A DNA stretch of 64,000 nt from Sphaeroforma sirkka (Eukaryota > Opisthokonta > Ichthyosporea > Ichthyophonida), in contig LUCW03002614.1 of NCBI GenBank assembly GCA_001586965.3, positions 106,001 through 170,000 of the forward strand, given 5' to 3'. The notes under the pieces were generated by a model. It saw only the letters and a list, made by a program, of their open reading frames with translations. It was not told the origin of the DNA and searched no databases. Of the stretch, positions 44,445 through 56,800 are shown piece after piece. The position numbers and the translations under genes are program-made. Every line of letters begins with the position of its first letter. The stretch's first letter is position 1.

Positions 44445-45257
44445 TGTAAACTTCGATGGGTATTTTTATGTTTTAAACTATGTTATATAAACTAAGATAC
44501 AATTTAAGTCAGTTAAGTTTTAGCAGTGGTAACTTGTGTAAGAATGATCGGGACTGCCTCTTGGTAAGTGCCTTAATATCCTCAGATCGCACAGGACGTA
44601 CCACTAGCTGGTCCTTATTGAATAATTTTCACTTAAAGTACTAAGTGTTCATAACCACATGTCTAATTTGTAGATAGACGTAAGAACGTAAGTCAAGTTA
44701 ATACATTAGCTAATATAAATAAAGTTCCATCTGAAGAAAAGTTAAAAAAGAAAAAGACTTGTTGGATTTTGGAGATTGGCGGGAAGACCAAAAACCTGTA
44801 AGTAGTAGTTCAGAGATTATAAAATATAGTTTATAATATCCTACATCTACTATCGTCTCAAATAGGTACAAGTAAATGAGTCATTCCAAATACTCAGGCT
44901 ATTGGAGCCATCAAAGTGAATTAGAACACTTAAACCTCTATTTCATGCTTATCCTTTGGAGGATGTAATGTAAACTTCGATGGATATTTTTATGTTTTAA
45001 ACTATGTTATATAAACTAAGATACAATTTAGGTCAGTTAAGGTTTAGCAGTGATAGCTTGTGGAAGAATGATCGGGACTGCCTTTTTGTAAGAACTTCAA
45101 TGTCCTCAGATCGCACAGGACGTAAAAGTGAATTTAGAACACTTTGGAAATATCGGAAAAAGAACTTGTATTAAATCATTTTAAATGCAAATAAAAACCA
45201 ATATGTTATCTCATTTGATCTTGATATTTTAGACTGACCGGAGGCCGTATTTCTACA
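44445..45257. mobile_element. Tandemly extended S2 LTR inserted in E4, target duplication GTAA
   Basis: Outer ends are TGTAAACTTCGATGG (44445) and GGCCGTATTTCTACA (45257), with GTAA at 44441-44444 and 45258-45261. Inside, a 34-bp stretch (44935-44968) repeats the E4 sequence found just left of the insertion (44411-44444), and the LTR then starts again at 44969. A segment of about 524 bp spanning flank and LTR was therefore duplicated in place. Confidence 0.85.
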
Positions 45258-45261
45258 GTAA

Positions 45262-46242
45262 CATGGTTAACGCTTTCAATCTGTCTTGGCTAATTGTGGT
45301 ATATGTACGAACCGTGACCCGGCCATAATATACTTTGATAGTATTGCGCAAAAGATATATGAGTTTTAGAAGCACGTTGGCGTATGCCTGCTTTAGCATA
45401 TAGGAGAAAGTAATGCCAATGCCTTGCTATCGCACTCACTCCCCCAAATAGATCATTGCTCCATCGCCTACAAATTCTGTAGGTAGGGAGTAGGGGTCAA
45501 CTCTAAAGTTGGCGTTATTAATCTTGTAGGTTTGACAATAACGAACATCCTTAATGCAAGTTGGTTTTACTCGAAGGTTCATGCGGGCGAGGATCGCACT
45601 TGACTTCCAAGGACTATCGTCTGAAGCACATATTTCTTTCTCCCAATGAATCAATTCTTGAATCTTCTGTGTATAGATGACCCGTCGGGGAGTAGGATGT
45701 ATTTTAACCTCATATTCATAATTATAATTGTGATTATCAAGGTCGTAGACGATTTGATTAAAGGTGTCTTTCAGTTCTTGGACTTGATCAGGAATTTCTT
45801 GAAGGAGGAGGGCTACCCAATTGACTCCAGACCAGTCATACTGTTCAATGTCTTCCGGATTATCTCTGCACTTTCGATGGAATCCAAGCATATCAGCATT
45901 GTCTACCTCAGCTGGGATAAGAACTCCAACATATAAGCAGTAGTAGAAGAAATGTCTGGTTGTCTTTTAAGGCCAAAACGTGATGGATTATACGAGCGAT
46001 CCTAATGGTGTTTTTCGTTGTGCAATGTAACTTAATAAAATACCATGTCCTGCAGGTACTGCATCTGTGATTAAGAATGTAAACTCATTAGTTTTAAAAT
46101 ATGTTAATGACCAAGTTTGGTTGTAAATTTGAAGTAAGATAGTAGTAGTAACCTTTTCAGTAGGGGCATGAACAGTACGAACCCCAAATATATTTTTATG
46201 GACGGGCTTGATTTTGTACCGGCTCACGAAATTCTTTAGCAA
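45262..46242 (-). mobile_element. E4, part 2 (protease-side region and RT N terminus)
   Basis: Minus strand. A stretch at about 46.24-45.99 kb lies where the protease/pre-RT region would be. At about 45.89-45.44 kb, WKSSAILARMNLRVKPTC followed by YKINNANFRVDPYSLP resembles the 'SPVVLV-KKDG-R-C-DYR-LN--T-KD-YPLP' start of Gypsy RT. Confidence 0.65.
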
Positions 46243-46838
46243 TGTAGAAATACGGCCTCCGGTCAGTCTAAAATATCAAGATCAATTGAGAAAATACATT
46301 GGTTTTTATTTGTATTTTAAATAATTTAATACAAGCTCTTTTTCCAATATTTCCAAAGTGTTCTAAATTCACTTTGATGGCTCCAAATAGCCTGAGTATT
46401 TGGTATGACTCATCTACTTGGACCTATTTGAGACACTAGTAGATGTAGGATATTATAAACTAAATTTTATAATCTCCGAACTACTACTTATAGATTTTGG
46501 TCCTCCCGCCAATCTCCAAAATCCAATAAGTCTTTTCTTTTTTTTTTTTTTTCTTCAGATGGAACTTTATTTATATCAACTAATGTATTAACGTGACTTA
46601 CGCTATTATGTCTATCTACAAATTAGGCATGTGGTCATGAACACTTAGTACTTCTAGTGAAAATTATTCAATAAAGAACAGCTAGAGGTACGCCCTGTGT
46701 GATCAAGGATATTTAGGCTCTTAACAAGAGGCAGTTCCGATTATTCTTACACAAGCTACCACTGCTAAATCCTAACTGACTAAATTGTATTTTAGTTTAA
46801 TATAGTTTGAAACCTAGTAATTTCCATCGAAGTTTACA
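46243..46838 (+). mobile_element. Solo LTR (S1) inserted in E4, target duplication GCAA
   Basis: 596 bp, TGTAGAAATACGG ... CATCGAAGTTTACA, with GCAA at 46239-46242 and 46839-46842. It is the cleanest solo LTR of the window and is close in sequence to the A1 LTRs. Confidence 0.92.
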
Positions 46839-47330
46839 GCAACAAGTGTTTTATTGATAAGATTGGGTATTGCGCCATCGTCGGCATTGCAAAAAACTTG
46901 CGATTCTTGATAGTAAGCGGCAACCACGGGCTTTTCCTGATTTCACTTATGATCAGAAGTCAGTACATTGACATTTTCATCATTATTGGGGCAATCACGA
47001 ATGATATGGCCCATTTCATTACACCCATGACCAAAGGGAAATCAGAACAACAAAGGCCCGGAGTAGAAGAAAGAAGGGATGGAGGAGTACGAGAGCGCGA
47101 AGACGGGCGAGTACGGTCCTCAGAAACTTGACTCAAACGCGAAGAGAGAGAAGATAATAGGGCCGTAGGCACTTGATCAAAAGCAGTGGATCAATTTTGA
47201 TTCTTCTCCTGGCGGCGACCAAGTCCTCGAGAGCGTCGAGATGAAATAGGGACAAGCCAATCGTACTATTACGATTGTCGTAGTGGGAGTACTGGTTACC
47301 CGTAGACAGCTGAAAAGCCAGTTTTTCTGA
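46839..47330 (-). mobile_element. E4, part 3 (gag zinc-knuckle region)
   Basis: The minus strand reads a knuckle-like end, GCNEMGHIIRDCPN, preceded by an Arg/Ser-rich stretch, as at the gag C terminus. The A1 insertion borders it on the right. Confidence 0.6.
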
Positions 47331-47927
47331 TGTGTAAACTTTGATGGAAATTACTAGGTTTCAAACTATATTAAACTAAAATACAATTTAGTCAGTTAGG
47401 ATTTAGCAGTGGTAGCTTGTGTAAGAATGATCGGGACTGCCTCTTGTTAAGAGCCTAAATATCCTCGATCACACAGGGCGTACCTCTAGCTGTTCTTTAT
47501 TGAATAATTTTCACTAGAAGTACTAAGTGTTCATGACCACTTGCCTAATTTGTAAATAGACATAATAACGTAAGTCACGTTAATACATTAGCTGATATAA
47601 ATAAAGTTCCATCTGAAGAAAAGTTAAAAAAAGAAAAAGACTTATTGGATTTTGGAGATTGGCGGGAGGACCAAAATCTATAAGTAGTAGTTCGGAGATT
47701 ATAAAATTTAGTTTATAATATCCTACATCTACTAATGTCTCAAATAGGTCCAAGTAGATGAGTCATACCAAATACTCAGGCTATTGGAGCCATCAAAGTG
47801 AATTTAGAACACTTTGGAAATATTGGAAAAAGAGCTTGTACTAAATTATTTAAAATACAAAATAAAACCAATGTAGTATCTCAATTGATCTTGATATTTT
47901 AGACTGACCGGAGGCCGTATTTCTACA
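47331..47927 (-). repeat. A1 3' LTR (subfamily S1)
   Basis: 597 bp from TGTAAACTTTGATGG to GGCCGTATTTCTACA (plus strand). It differs from the other A1 LTR at only a few positions. Confidence 0.92.
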
Positions 47928-50900
47928 TAGCCCCCCAGTAGCTTTTAGAACTACGACCGTACGTTAAGATACGATCTAGTTGGTAAAGCGAAAACCAAAG
48001 TAAAAAAACGGTTTCGGTCATGACTTATCGAGTAAGTATGTGCCTATATATGTACGAGTTCAAGACTCATGTTGTACTCTATGTCGTTTAGTATTTGGTC
48101 CAGTAACCATTTCCGATGTAGGCGCCTTACGTTTATTATTTGGTAAGGTAATAGCCAAAGGCTGTTCTTCATTAGTAAGTAAGTTTGAACAATTTTCTGC
48201 ACTGTTGGTAAGCAGATCAGAAAGTTTAGTCACGTAGGAAGTAGGTGGCAAATAGGGAATTTCAGATCCGTCAGGGTTTGTAGTCACCTGAGGAAACCCT
48301 TTTCGTTTATCTCGTGTGTTCTTATGTAAACGCTTGTTCCATTTCTTATTAAAGATACGAAGAAAGTCGCGAGATTCACGAAATGCATCGGAGGTTAGCC
48401 AAGCTACTGTCCCATCCATGAAACGGGTCTTGTAGTAAGTGTAACCGTCTTCGGATGTTTTATCAATTATATCTTTGACTTGTGACTCCATAACTGGTAT
48501 ATCAGAATCAAATGAGCGAGCGAATGAGAGTTCGGAGGTAGGGATACGGTGAGTGCCTAGATTGGTTGCGCTAGTACCATCAATGTTATTCACTTCGTAA
48601 GTATCACTCTTCTCATCATGGTAGGAAATAACAAAAAAGGTCCTATCGTCTTAGAAGAGAGTTCGGTAACGTTGGCGTTTCGATTTATAATGTTAACGTA
48701 ATCGCCGACTTTGAACTGAACAATGTTCTTAGTGTTATTCCATCGGTCATACGCTTTAAGTAGGACGCGATTCTTGTGCTCGAGTAAACAGGGGTAAACA
48801 ACGTTCTGCATATGCTCGATCTTTTGTAGCCACGGGGTAGCGTGTTTCTCGGGCGCAGTTTTATCAAACGTTGCTTGTAATTCACTATAGCGGCCAAAGA
48901 AATAGTGAAACGGGAGTGTTCCAGTTTGAGGATTCATGCAGTTATTCATTTGAGTCTGAACCCATTTCAAATGATAAGGCCACATATCCTCAACGTCGTC
49001 TAGTGCGGTACGCAAGAGTTTCTTAAGTTCTCTATGACGTGTCTCATTTGCACCCTGCGTTTGAGGTTTGTAAGGAACACCACGCCTATGGGTCATGCCT
49101 GATACGAGTATAAGTGCCTCCATTACGTCGGTACAAAACTCACTACCGTTATCAGAACATAGTACTCGGGGAAACCGAAGTCATTAAAGACGTGATAGCA
49201 TAATTCTGCCACTGTTTGTGGACGTTTGTTCGGTATTGCATAAAGCAAGTTATAGCCCGAAGCCACACATAAGAAATGACAGATATATACATCGCCAGTA
49301 TGCTTGAATCGCGGGAGTTTAACCAAATCGACTATGACTCGGCGCATCGGTTGGTCTTCTGTCACACTTTTTAGGGGTGCCCAACCGTATCGCTTGATCT
49401 GGTTCTTTTCACAATCAGTACAGCGTCGGTATACTTCACGTATGGTTTCTTTCAGCGCCGGGTGATCAAGCCCTGCACGAATAGCCATTTTATAAGTATG
49501 CTCATATGCTCGATGCGTTAAATTATGTATAATTTTAACTCTACTTTCGAGCTCCTCTAAGTCAGTCAGATTCTGCGTAACGCTGGCTGGATGAACCATA
49601 GTCCTGTTGGAAAGGGCAACCTCAGTATCAGGAGGGGTAGAGTCCTGAGATACATAATTGACAACATTGGATTGTTGAAGTATCTTCTTCAGTTGTTTCG
49701 CAACTCCTGGCTGTTCTTTAAGCAGCGCTTTAAGTAGTTGAGTGCGAGCTTCAGGTTCTCTTAGAGTTTTGAGTCTTTGATCCATGGCCTTAGCTAGTCC
49801 CATGTTTTTACGATCTAATGCCGTTTCAATCGGCATTACCTCGACTGCAATCTTGTTGGGTGCATGTGTTGTACGAGTCTTGAGCTTTTGTTCAAACTCT
49901 TTAGACTCCTCTAGTTTAGCTAAGAATTCGGTTGAGGGTTTCCACTTAGTGGTACCTGCAGGACCGATGCGACAAACAATGGTGTGTTTCCAAGGCGTCT
50001 TCTTAATAGAATAGGATCCCTGATACAAGAACGTGTCGGTTTCACGGTCGACATAAATAGGTTCGTCTTGAATCATATTAATTAAATCACGTATCCATGG
50101 GTCGGAGTTACGTAAGGGACAACACAGCGTAATGGTAGATTTAGTAATATTAACATAATTTAACAACTGTGCGATAAGTTGACAAGGTGGGTTAGCCCAC
50201 GCATTATGCTTTGATAAGTCAAGCTGAAATGCATCACCTTTAGGATGAGTCAACGACCTATATTCAGAAACCTGTTTGTTATGTTCTGCGGCGAACATAT
50301 CAACAGTAAATGGACCCCATCGTGATTGAGCGAGGTTAAACCATTTCTTATTTAGCATCCAATCGGTTGCTAATAACTCTTTGACTGTTTTCTGGTAGTC
50401 GGGCACAAGTCGAGAGAGCATGTCAGGAAGATGGTTATGTATTCCTGGAATGTGTGTTATATTAAAAGCGAACTTGGCAATAATGTCATGCCAGCGGCTC
50501 ACCAACTGTGAATCAGGGTTCATATCTTTTAAGTATGTTAAAGACTTTTGATCACAGGCGACAGTAAAGTAACTTCCATAAAGGTAGTCTTTAAACTGTC
50601 TTAGCGCAGTAACTATAGCAAAGGAGCTCTTGTTTAACGGTAGGGTAATTCCGTTGACTCTTATTATAACTCTTGCTAAAGAATTGTATGTAGCGCGGTT
50701 TACCATTTATCGTTTGGTAAAGCACTCCACCTACCGCTCGATCTGAAGCGTCGGTTGCTACTTGGAATGGGACACCATCCACAGGGTACTGCATGATGGG
50801 TGCGTCCATTACTTTACTTTTGACTAGTTTAAATGCATCATCACATTCTTTTAGTCCAAAGCTTTCCCAAAGGTCCTTTGTGCAGCCGTAGGTGACTGAA

Positions 50901-53900
50901 AGGCTTTAAGTAATGAGAAAGATGCGGTACCGAATCCGAGAAGAAGTTAACAAACCCACACACAGAGTTCACATCTCTTCCAGTAATTGGTGTTGATAAA
51001 TCCAACAGAAACTGTTTCTTGCCAGGATCAATTTCTACCCCTGCTGCAGATACTTTGTAGCCAAGTAAGTGTATAGTATCTTTAGCAAAAGAACACTTGT
51101 CTTCGTTAATCTTAAGTTTAGCATGATTAAGTCGCTTTAAGACTTCTTTAACGAGTTTAGCATGTTCATGTGCTGTCTTTGTAAAGATAGCTATATCATC
51201 TAAATAGACTGATACGTTATACGACAGGTCCGCAAATAGTTCCATCATAACTTGTTGGAAGAAAGAAGGTAACATGTGTAAGCCTTCAGGTGCACCTTTA
51301 AACTGGTACTTCTTACCTTGCCAAGTAAAGGAAAAGTATTTCTTATGAGGCTGATATATTTGTAGTTGATGGAATGCAGCTTTTTAAGTCTATCTTGGAA
51401 AAGATAGTCGCACCCTCCATTTTGCGTAGTATCTCGCTTATCTTAGGTAAGGGAAAACTATGTTGCGGAATTAGTTTGTTGATTGGCGACAGGTCTAGTA
51501 CTACTCTTGTTTTACTAAACGTTCCATCAGATTTATATTGATCGACCGCTAAGAGAGCTAAGTTAACTGGGGTTGCATCATAATTGATTTCAATTAGACC
51601 CTGTTTTAACCAATCTTCGATTTGGGTTTTGACAACGTCTTTGTGTCTCCAACTCACGTAGTTATGTGAAGGACACTTTAACTTAGAGAAGTCGACGTTT
51701 GTTAAGTCAAGTCTAACGTACCCATTAGAGAACTTAAACATACACCAGTCAGTTATTGCAATCTTCCTGTTTTGTATAATTAAGTCCATAATTATATCGG
51801 TGAAGTGCGGAATCATATCCTTTGCTTCACCTTCCGGAGGTTTAGGTATCTTTAACATATTATCATCTGACTGATCTTTATTCGGGTCTAGCCCATTAGG
51901 CAGACCAGTGAGTGTTATACCTAAACTGAGAAGATCAGTCATACCTATAATTAAATCGTATTTCTGAGACATGTCAGTAACGATTAGGTGAGTCTTCACT
52001 TCTCTTCTATCTGACAGCATTATGTGTGCATAGTCAATGGCTTGTTCGCAAGTAGTAATTTTGCCATTTCCCAAGATTAAATCAGTTGTTTCGTTATGGA
52101 CAGCCATATCTGTAGCGTAGGCTACTCGGCATGAGATAGCAGAGACTTCAGCCCCTGGATCAAATAGTGCCATAACTTTTTCTCCATTTACGAAAACTGT
52201 TTGAAAGATACGTTCATCTCCTTTGGTATAGATTTTATTGAACATTTTCTCATAATCTTGCTCTAGTGCGCACATATGGTACTGTCAGTGCTTAACTTGG
52301 ACGTCTGGTAAGTCCTTGCAATCCTCTTTGTGCCAACCGTTAGTACCCTTGCAAGTAGCACACTCTTTCATATAGTGTCCAAAATCTGGCTTGCCTGGTG
52401 CACACTTAACAGGGTCGTGTCTACCATTCCACTTGCCATTACGTTTTGTGAGGTTGTAACCACACTTCTTGCAAGGCGCTCTCACCTTCTTATCACCTTT
52501 CGGTTCGGTAGAAGTAGAGCCAATACCCCCTCCAGTAGTAGTGCGAGGTTTCTTAGTACTACGCGCAGTATTAGTCTCTACTGCGTTTCGCTTAGTGGGC
52601 TGGGTGTAGCTCGTGGTACTAAGTACTCTAGTAGAGGAATTGGTATGCTTGTGTACTATCTTCTCAAAGACAGACCAAGGCATAGATCGCAAATCACCAT
52701 AGGCGATGATGTCATCATTGACTTTCTTAAAGAGGTTAGCTCCCAGAGTCTCCATCATCTGACAAATTAATAAATATTCGCCAGTATAGGTACGACCACC
52801 CATCCGAGTATTCATATGTGTCATATGAGCTAGAGCACCTCGAATAGTGGTATCGTTCGCAAAGAACTTGCGAGACTCTAGAAGTTCACGGTCACGTGCA
52901 TCTTCAAAAAAAGGTGTTAAGTATATTATCACGCAACTGGTGCCAGGGTAGGGCTTTCCAGTTGGGCTCATGAGCTTCAAGATAGTTCGCCATTCACCTG
53001 GCTCACAGAAATGAATAAAGGCATTCATCATCTGCTTATCCCTAAGGCTGGCAGACTCCTTAAGTTGGTCGAAGGCCTTCAGTGTCTCCACTGTACTCTC
53101 ATTAGTAGAGAAATCGACCTCAGCCTGCGCGTTACCTAGCTGCTTTTATAAAGCTTGGTTCTAAGTGTTCACGAGGCTCATGCTCAGTGCTACGGGCTGC
53201 TAGTGCCAAGATGGTGTCTATTTCCTTTCTCTTGTTATCGATTAGATAGCGAATGTTATCCGCTTTCCTATCGTCAAGGTCAGAGTCATTCAATAGACGG
53301 TCCTCAAGGACTTGCATACCAGAGCGTAATAGCCTGAGACGAGTATGTCTGGTTCTCACTTCCTCATCCTCAGGATTAGAGCGGGAACTCTCTAACGAGG
53401 TACTGGTGTAGCGATTGCCAAAATCGTGATTACCAGGGTTAGTTGGCAAATGAGGGTCGATATTACGAGGATGGTAAGCCTCATCGAGTTCCATACGATC
53501 ATATCCTCTGACAGGGTTAGGTTTGTCAAGAGGATGGTCGATGGTAGCATCAGAGCTATAGAGATTAAATTTTGAAATATTATCTCTCTCGCCAGTGGTA
53601 ATTGGCTTAGTGGTAAACATACTGGCTGGTAAACCAGTAGGTCTCGGGTTCTTCGGTATAGGAAGAATATCAGCCAAGTGGGACACGATAGAGGGGTCCA
53701 CAACTGCTGCTGCCGCTAGCTCCTTCAAGAGCGCTTCAGTGCGGTTCAATTGGCGTCGAGATTGAGAGGATCCAACCACTCGTTGTCGAGTTATGGCGTC
53801 CTCAGCTTCGGCCCCAAGATTTGAGCTGAATGGAATGGCTTCTCCATCGATGGCGAAACCGAAATTTTCGGACAGGTCCAATACTTCCTTTTCACGCCGG

Positions 53901-54371
53901 ATTTGTGCTGGAGTGTCCTTTAGATGTGGAGTTATAATGCCCCCGACATTCGTATCCACGAATTTTCCAGCCTTTCGACGTTTATCCCCAATATTTGACG
54001 GCACGTGGTCAGGGGGCAAGCTGGGGTCCTGAGCTTCACTCCTAGGTGATACACGGACGCTGACGAGCCTTTCCGCGGTAGTAGATACCTCTTCTTCCAA
54101 GGCTTTAGGATCCGACGAGTCATCCTCAGAATAATCCTCTGTACCAACCTCAGAATTTGCTTCCCCAACAGTATCCTCGGCAGGCTCAACTCCAGACAGG
54201 CTAGGTGTTTCCACAGGGATCTCAGGAACCTCGGCAGGCTTAGCAGGCTTAGAGCTAGCGGCTCCCTTGCCTTTAGAAGTACCCTTAGCCATAGTATTTG
54301 CAGGATAGTAAATCGATGTCAGACAGTCTAGAAGCAGTACACTACTGTAACTACTATTTAACTGAAAAATA

Positions 54372-54965
54372 TGTAAACTTTGATGGAAATTACTAGGTTT
54401 CAAACTATATTAAACTAAAATACAATTTAGTCAGTTAGGATTTAGCAGTGGTAGCTTGTGTAAGAATGATCGGGACTGCCTCTTGTTAAGAGCCTAAATA
54501 TCCTCGATCACACAGGGCGTACCTCTAGCTGTTCTTTATTGAATAATTTTCACTAGAAGTACTAAGTGTTCATGACCACTTGCCTAATTTGTAAATAGAC
54601 ATAATAACGTAAGTCACGTTAATACATTAGCTGATATAAATAAAGTTCCATCTGAAGAAAAGTTAAAAAAGAAAAAGACTTATTGGATTTTGGAGATTGG
54701 CGGGAGGACCAAAATCTATAAGTAGTAGTTCGGAGATTATAAAATTTAGTTTATAATATCCTACATCTACTAATGTCTCAAATAGGTCCAAGTAGATGAG
54801 TCATACCAAATACTCAGGCTATTGGAGCCATCAAAGTGAATTTAGAACACTTTGGAAATATTGGAAAAAGAGCTTGTACTAAATTATTTAAAATACAAAT
54901 AAAAACCAATGTAGTATCTCAATTGATCTTGATATTTTAGACTGACCGGAGGCCGTATTTCTACA
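54372..54965 (-). repeat. A1 5' LTR (subfamily S1)
   Basis: 594 bp with the same ends as the 3' LTR. The sequence just inside it on the minus strand (tatttttcagttaaatag) is not a standard TGG-type tRNA primer site. Confidence 0.9.
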
Positions 54966-55500
54966 GATGAGACTCCTCTAGGACAGCAGCTGCATAAACA
55001 AAGCCAGCATGGCGATGGAGGGTAATAAAGGATAACTTTTCAAGGTTGTTCAAACAGTCAGAGAAAAATTCATCGATATTCTGACGGATATTGTCTGCAA
55101 CCCGTTCAAGAAGATCAGGGTTTCGACGAAGAATCTGGTACAAGCAAGCCATGTAAAACGGGTCATTAGTCAGCATGACTAAGTAAGCATGCAATGAACG
55201 TCGATTTCGGTTGGCTCCTTCCTTTAAGTTATCAAGGAGCATCTGGTCTGTTATGTGACTGAGATCCGTAGGTCTTAGGCGGGAGGTAGTCTTCTTCCAG
55301 GCACGGGCGTCAGGGTCTCGGAAGTACTGTTCAGGGTGTTCCGGCAACCATTGACGAGCGTTGGAATCCCAGATGAAACCATCATCCGTTGGACGACACG
55401 AAAGTGGCGCGCCAAAAAGGGCAACCGAAAGTTTTCGCAAAGGTTTTCTTCCAAGGGTAAACTCAGGAAGAATACCCACCAGGCCACCAGGTTTTACACA
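54966..55500 (-). mobile_element. E4, part 4 (gag N-terminal region)
   Basis: A minus-strand frame starts at about 55.48 kb (GILPEFTLGRKPLRKL...) and remains open to the A1 border. It is rich in Asp/Arg/Leu and helical in character, as in Gypsy capsids. The first 110 bp are shared with the detached piece at 40.6 kb. No E4 LTR is recognised outside it. Confidence 0.65.
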
Positions 55501-56490
55501 ATTTAAAAAATAAAATTAAGCACCATATCATACACTTATTTTAGGCTGAATATGACAATTATATATATATTTTTTTGGATAAATATGACAATTAAGGTTT
55601 TTTTTTGATATTATATACACAAGTAGCGAGCGAAGTCAATATTTTTTTAAAGTTAATATTATACACTGAATGCAGTATTTAAAAATTGAATGTTTAAAAA
55701 GTGTTTCTTGTGAACCCCCCCCCTCCTCCTCCCTCCCCTTTTTTAAATTATGTTTCATATTTATTCAAATACTTATACTAAAAAAAGGAAACATAGCTTT
55801 CAAACATCCCCTTTTTAAATCCATGGCAATTTATAAAATGATATGGACCTCTCAATTATAATATTATATATTTACTGAATGCAGTAGCAGGCTATACATG
55901 ACTTTTATATTATTTTTAAAAAATACACTTATATTCATACTTAAAAAAAGAAAGAGGGGGGGGGGGTCTAGTAGTCACTTGTCAGATCTAGTATATAAAA
56001 ATTTGATAGTTTGAATTCGCAAGAAAAGGAGGACTACGAGGCTATTGGAATCGCTCGCTTCGCTCGCTATTTAAATACTTCTGTAGTAGTTTGATACCTA
56101 CTATTTTTTAATTAAAATTATGACATTTTGAATTCGCTCACCATTTACATAATATTTAAAATAAAAAAGGGGTTTTAATTGTCATATTTAGCCTGCCACT
56201 GCATTCACTCATCACTGCATATAATTCGTTTACAAATAAATAAATTTGAATTCGGCCACATGTGAAACATTTAAAAAATATAAATTTTAGTTATCAAATC
56301 TAGTCTGCTACTAACTTAAGTGTATATAAATATTATTTTTAATTAGAGGGATATGTCAGAAAGCTATGTTATTGTTTAAAAAAAAAATAAAAATTTAAAC
56401 CCAGCGAGTATTCAGTTTCCTATCCGGTTCGGAGATCGAGGTATTACTTTGAGACAAGAGAAATGAAAATAACAGAGATCATGTACAACT
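55501..56490. other. AT-rich spacer with inverted copies of the 40-kb repeat motifs
   Basis: There is no gene. 'tacacaagtagcgagcgaag' (about 55615) and 'taatattatacactgaatgc' (about 55655) are reverse complements of motifs at 40.0-40.2 kb. Further CGCTCGCTTCGCTCGCTA sequence lies at about 56051. Poly-C and poly-G runs also occur. Confidence 0.6.
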
Positions 56491-56491
56491 T

Positions 56492-56800
56492 ACGTTTTAT
56501 GAAAATTTGATATATTATAAAAAAAAGTTCAAAAATAGACTGATTTTCATTAGGCTACATTCAGAATGCTCAAAACTTGTGTGGCAACATTTTCTACTTC
56601 TTAATCATGGACGTTTTCACAAATACATTTTTCGGTATTAGCAAATTTCTTTACGTTTTATGAAAAATTGTTTCATTGGAATAAATAGGTTAAAAATATC
56701 TTTTTTTCATTAGGCTACATTCGGAATACTCAAAACTTGTATGGCAACATTTTTTTACTTCTTATTACTCATGGACGTTTTCATAAATACATTTTTCGGT
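56492..56800. repeat. Tandem duplication, about 150-160 bp unit
   Basis: Two units (56492-56652 and 56653-56800) both start acgttttatgaaaa, share 'ttcattaggctacattc' and 'atggacgttttca', and end with 'atttttcggt'. They differ by base changes and small length differences. Confidence 0.85.

Larger units (their letters stand above)
47331..54965 (-). mobile_element. A1, young Ty3/Gypsy fossil, both LTRs present, nearly whole
   Basis: LTRs lie at 47331-47927 and 54372-54965. Gag starts at about 54.29 kb with a Lys/Pro-rich N terminus and ends in a Cys/His-rich zinc region at about 52.5-52.3 kb (CKKCGY, ECATCKGTNGWHKEDC). A retropepsin-like stretch is at about 52.2-51.95 kb, and RT at about 51.85-51.0 kb (SVYLDDIAIFTKT). 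RNase H is at about 50.78-50.4 kb (ATDASDRAVGG), the extra domain with AWANPP at about 50.38-50.0 kb, and the HHCC zinc finger at about 49.5-49.4 kb. The integrase core is at about 49.4-48.9 kb (PYKPQTQGANE) and the C-terminal domain reaches about 48.06 kb. A G-run next to the 3' LTR could be the polypurine tract. The LTRs are almost identical, so it is young. It has about half a dozen breaks. The flanking 4-mers (CTGA, GATG) do not match. Confidence 0.92.

Noticed and set aside
44117-44449. 110-residue plus-strand frame as a host gene
   Set aside because: It lies antisense to E4 pol, ends in the target-duplication site of the LTR at 44445 and shows no domain.
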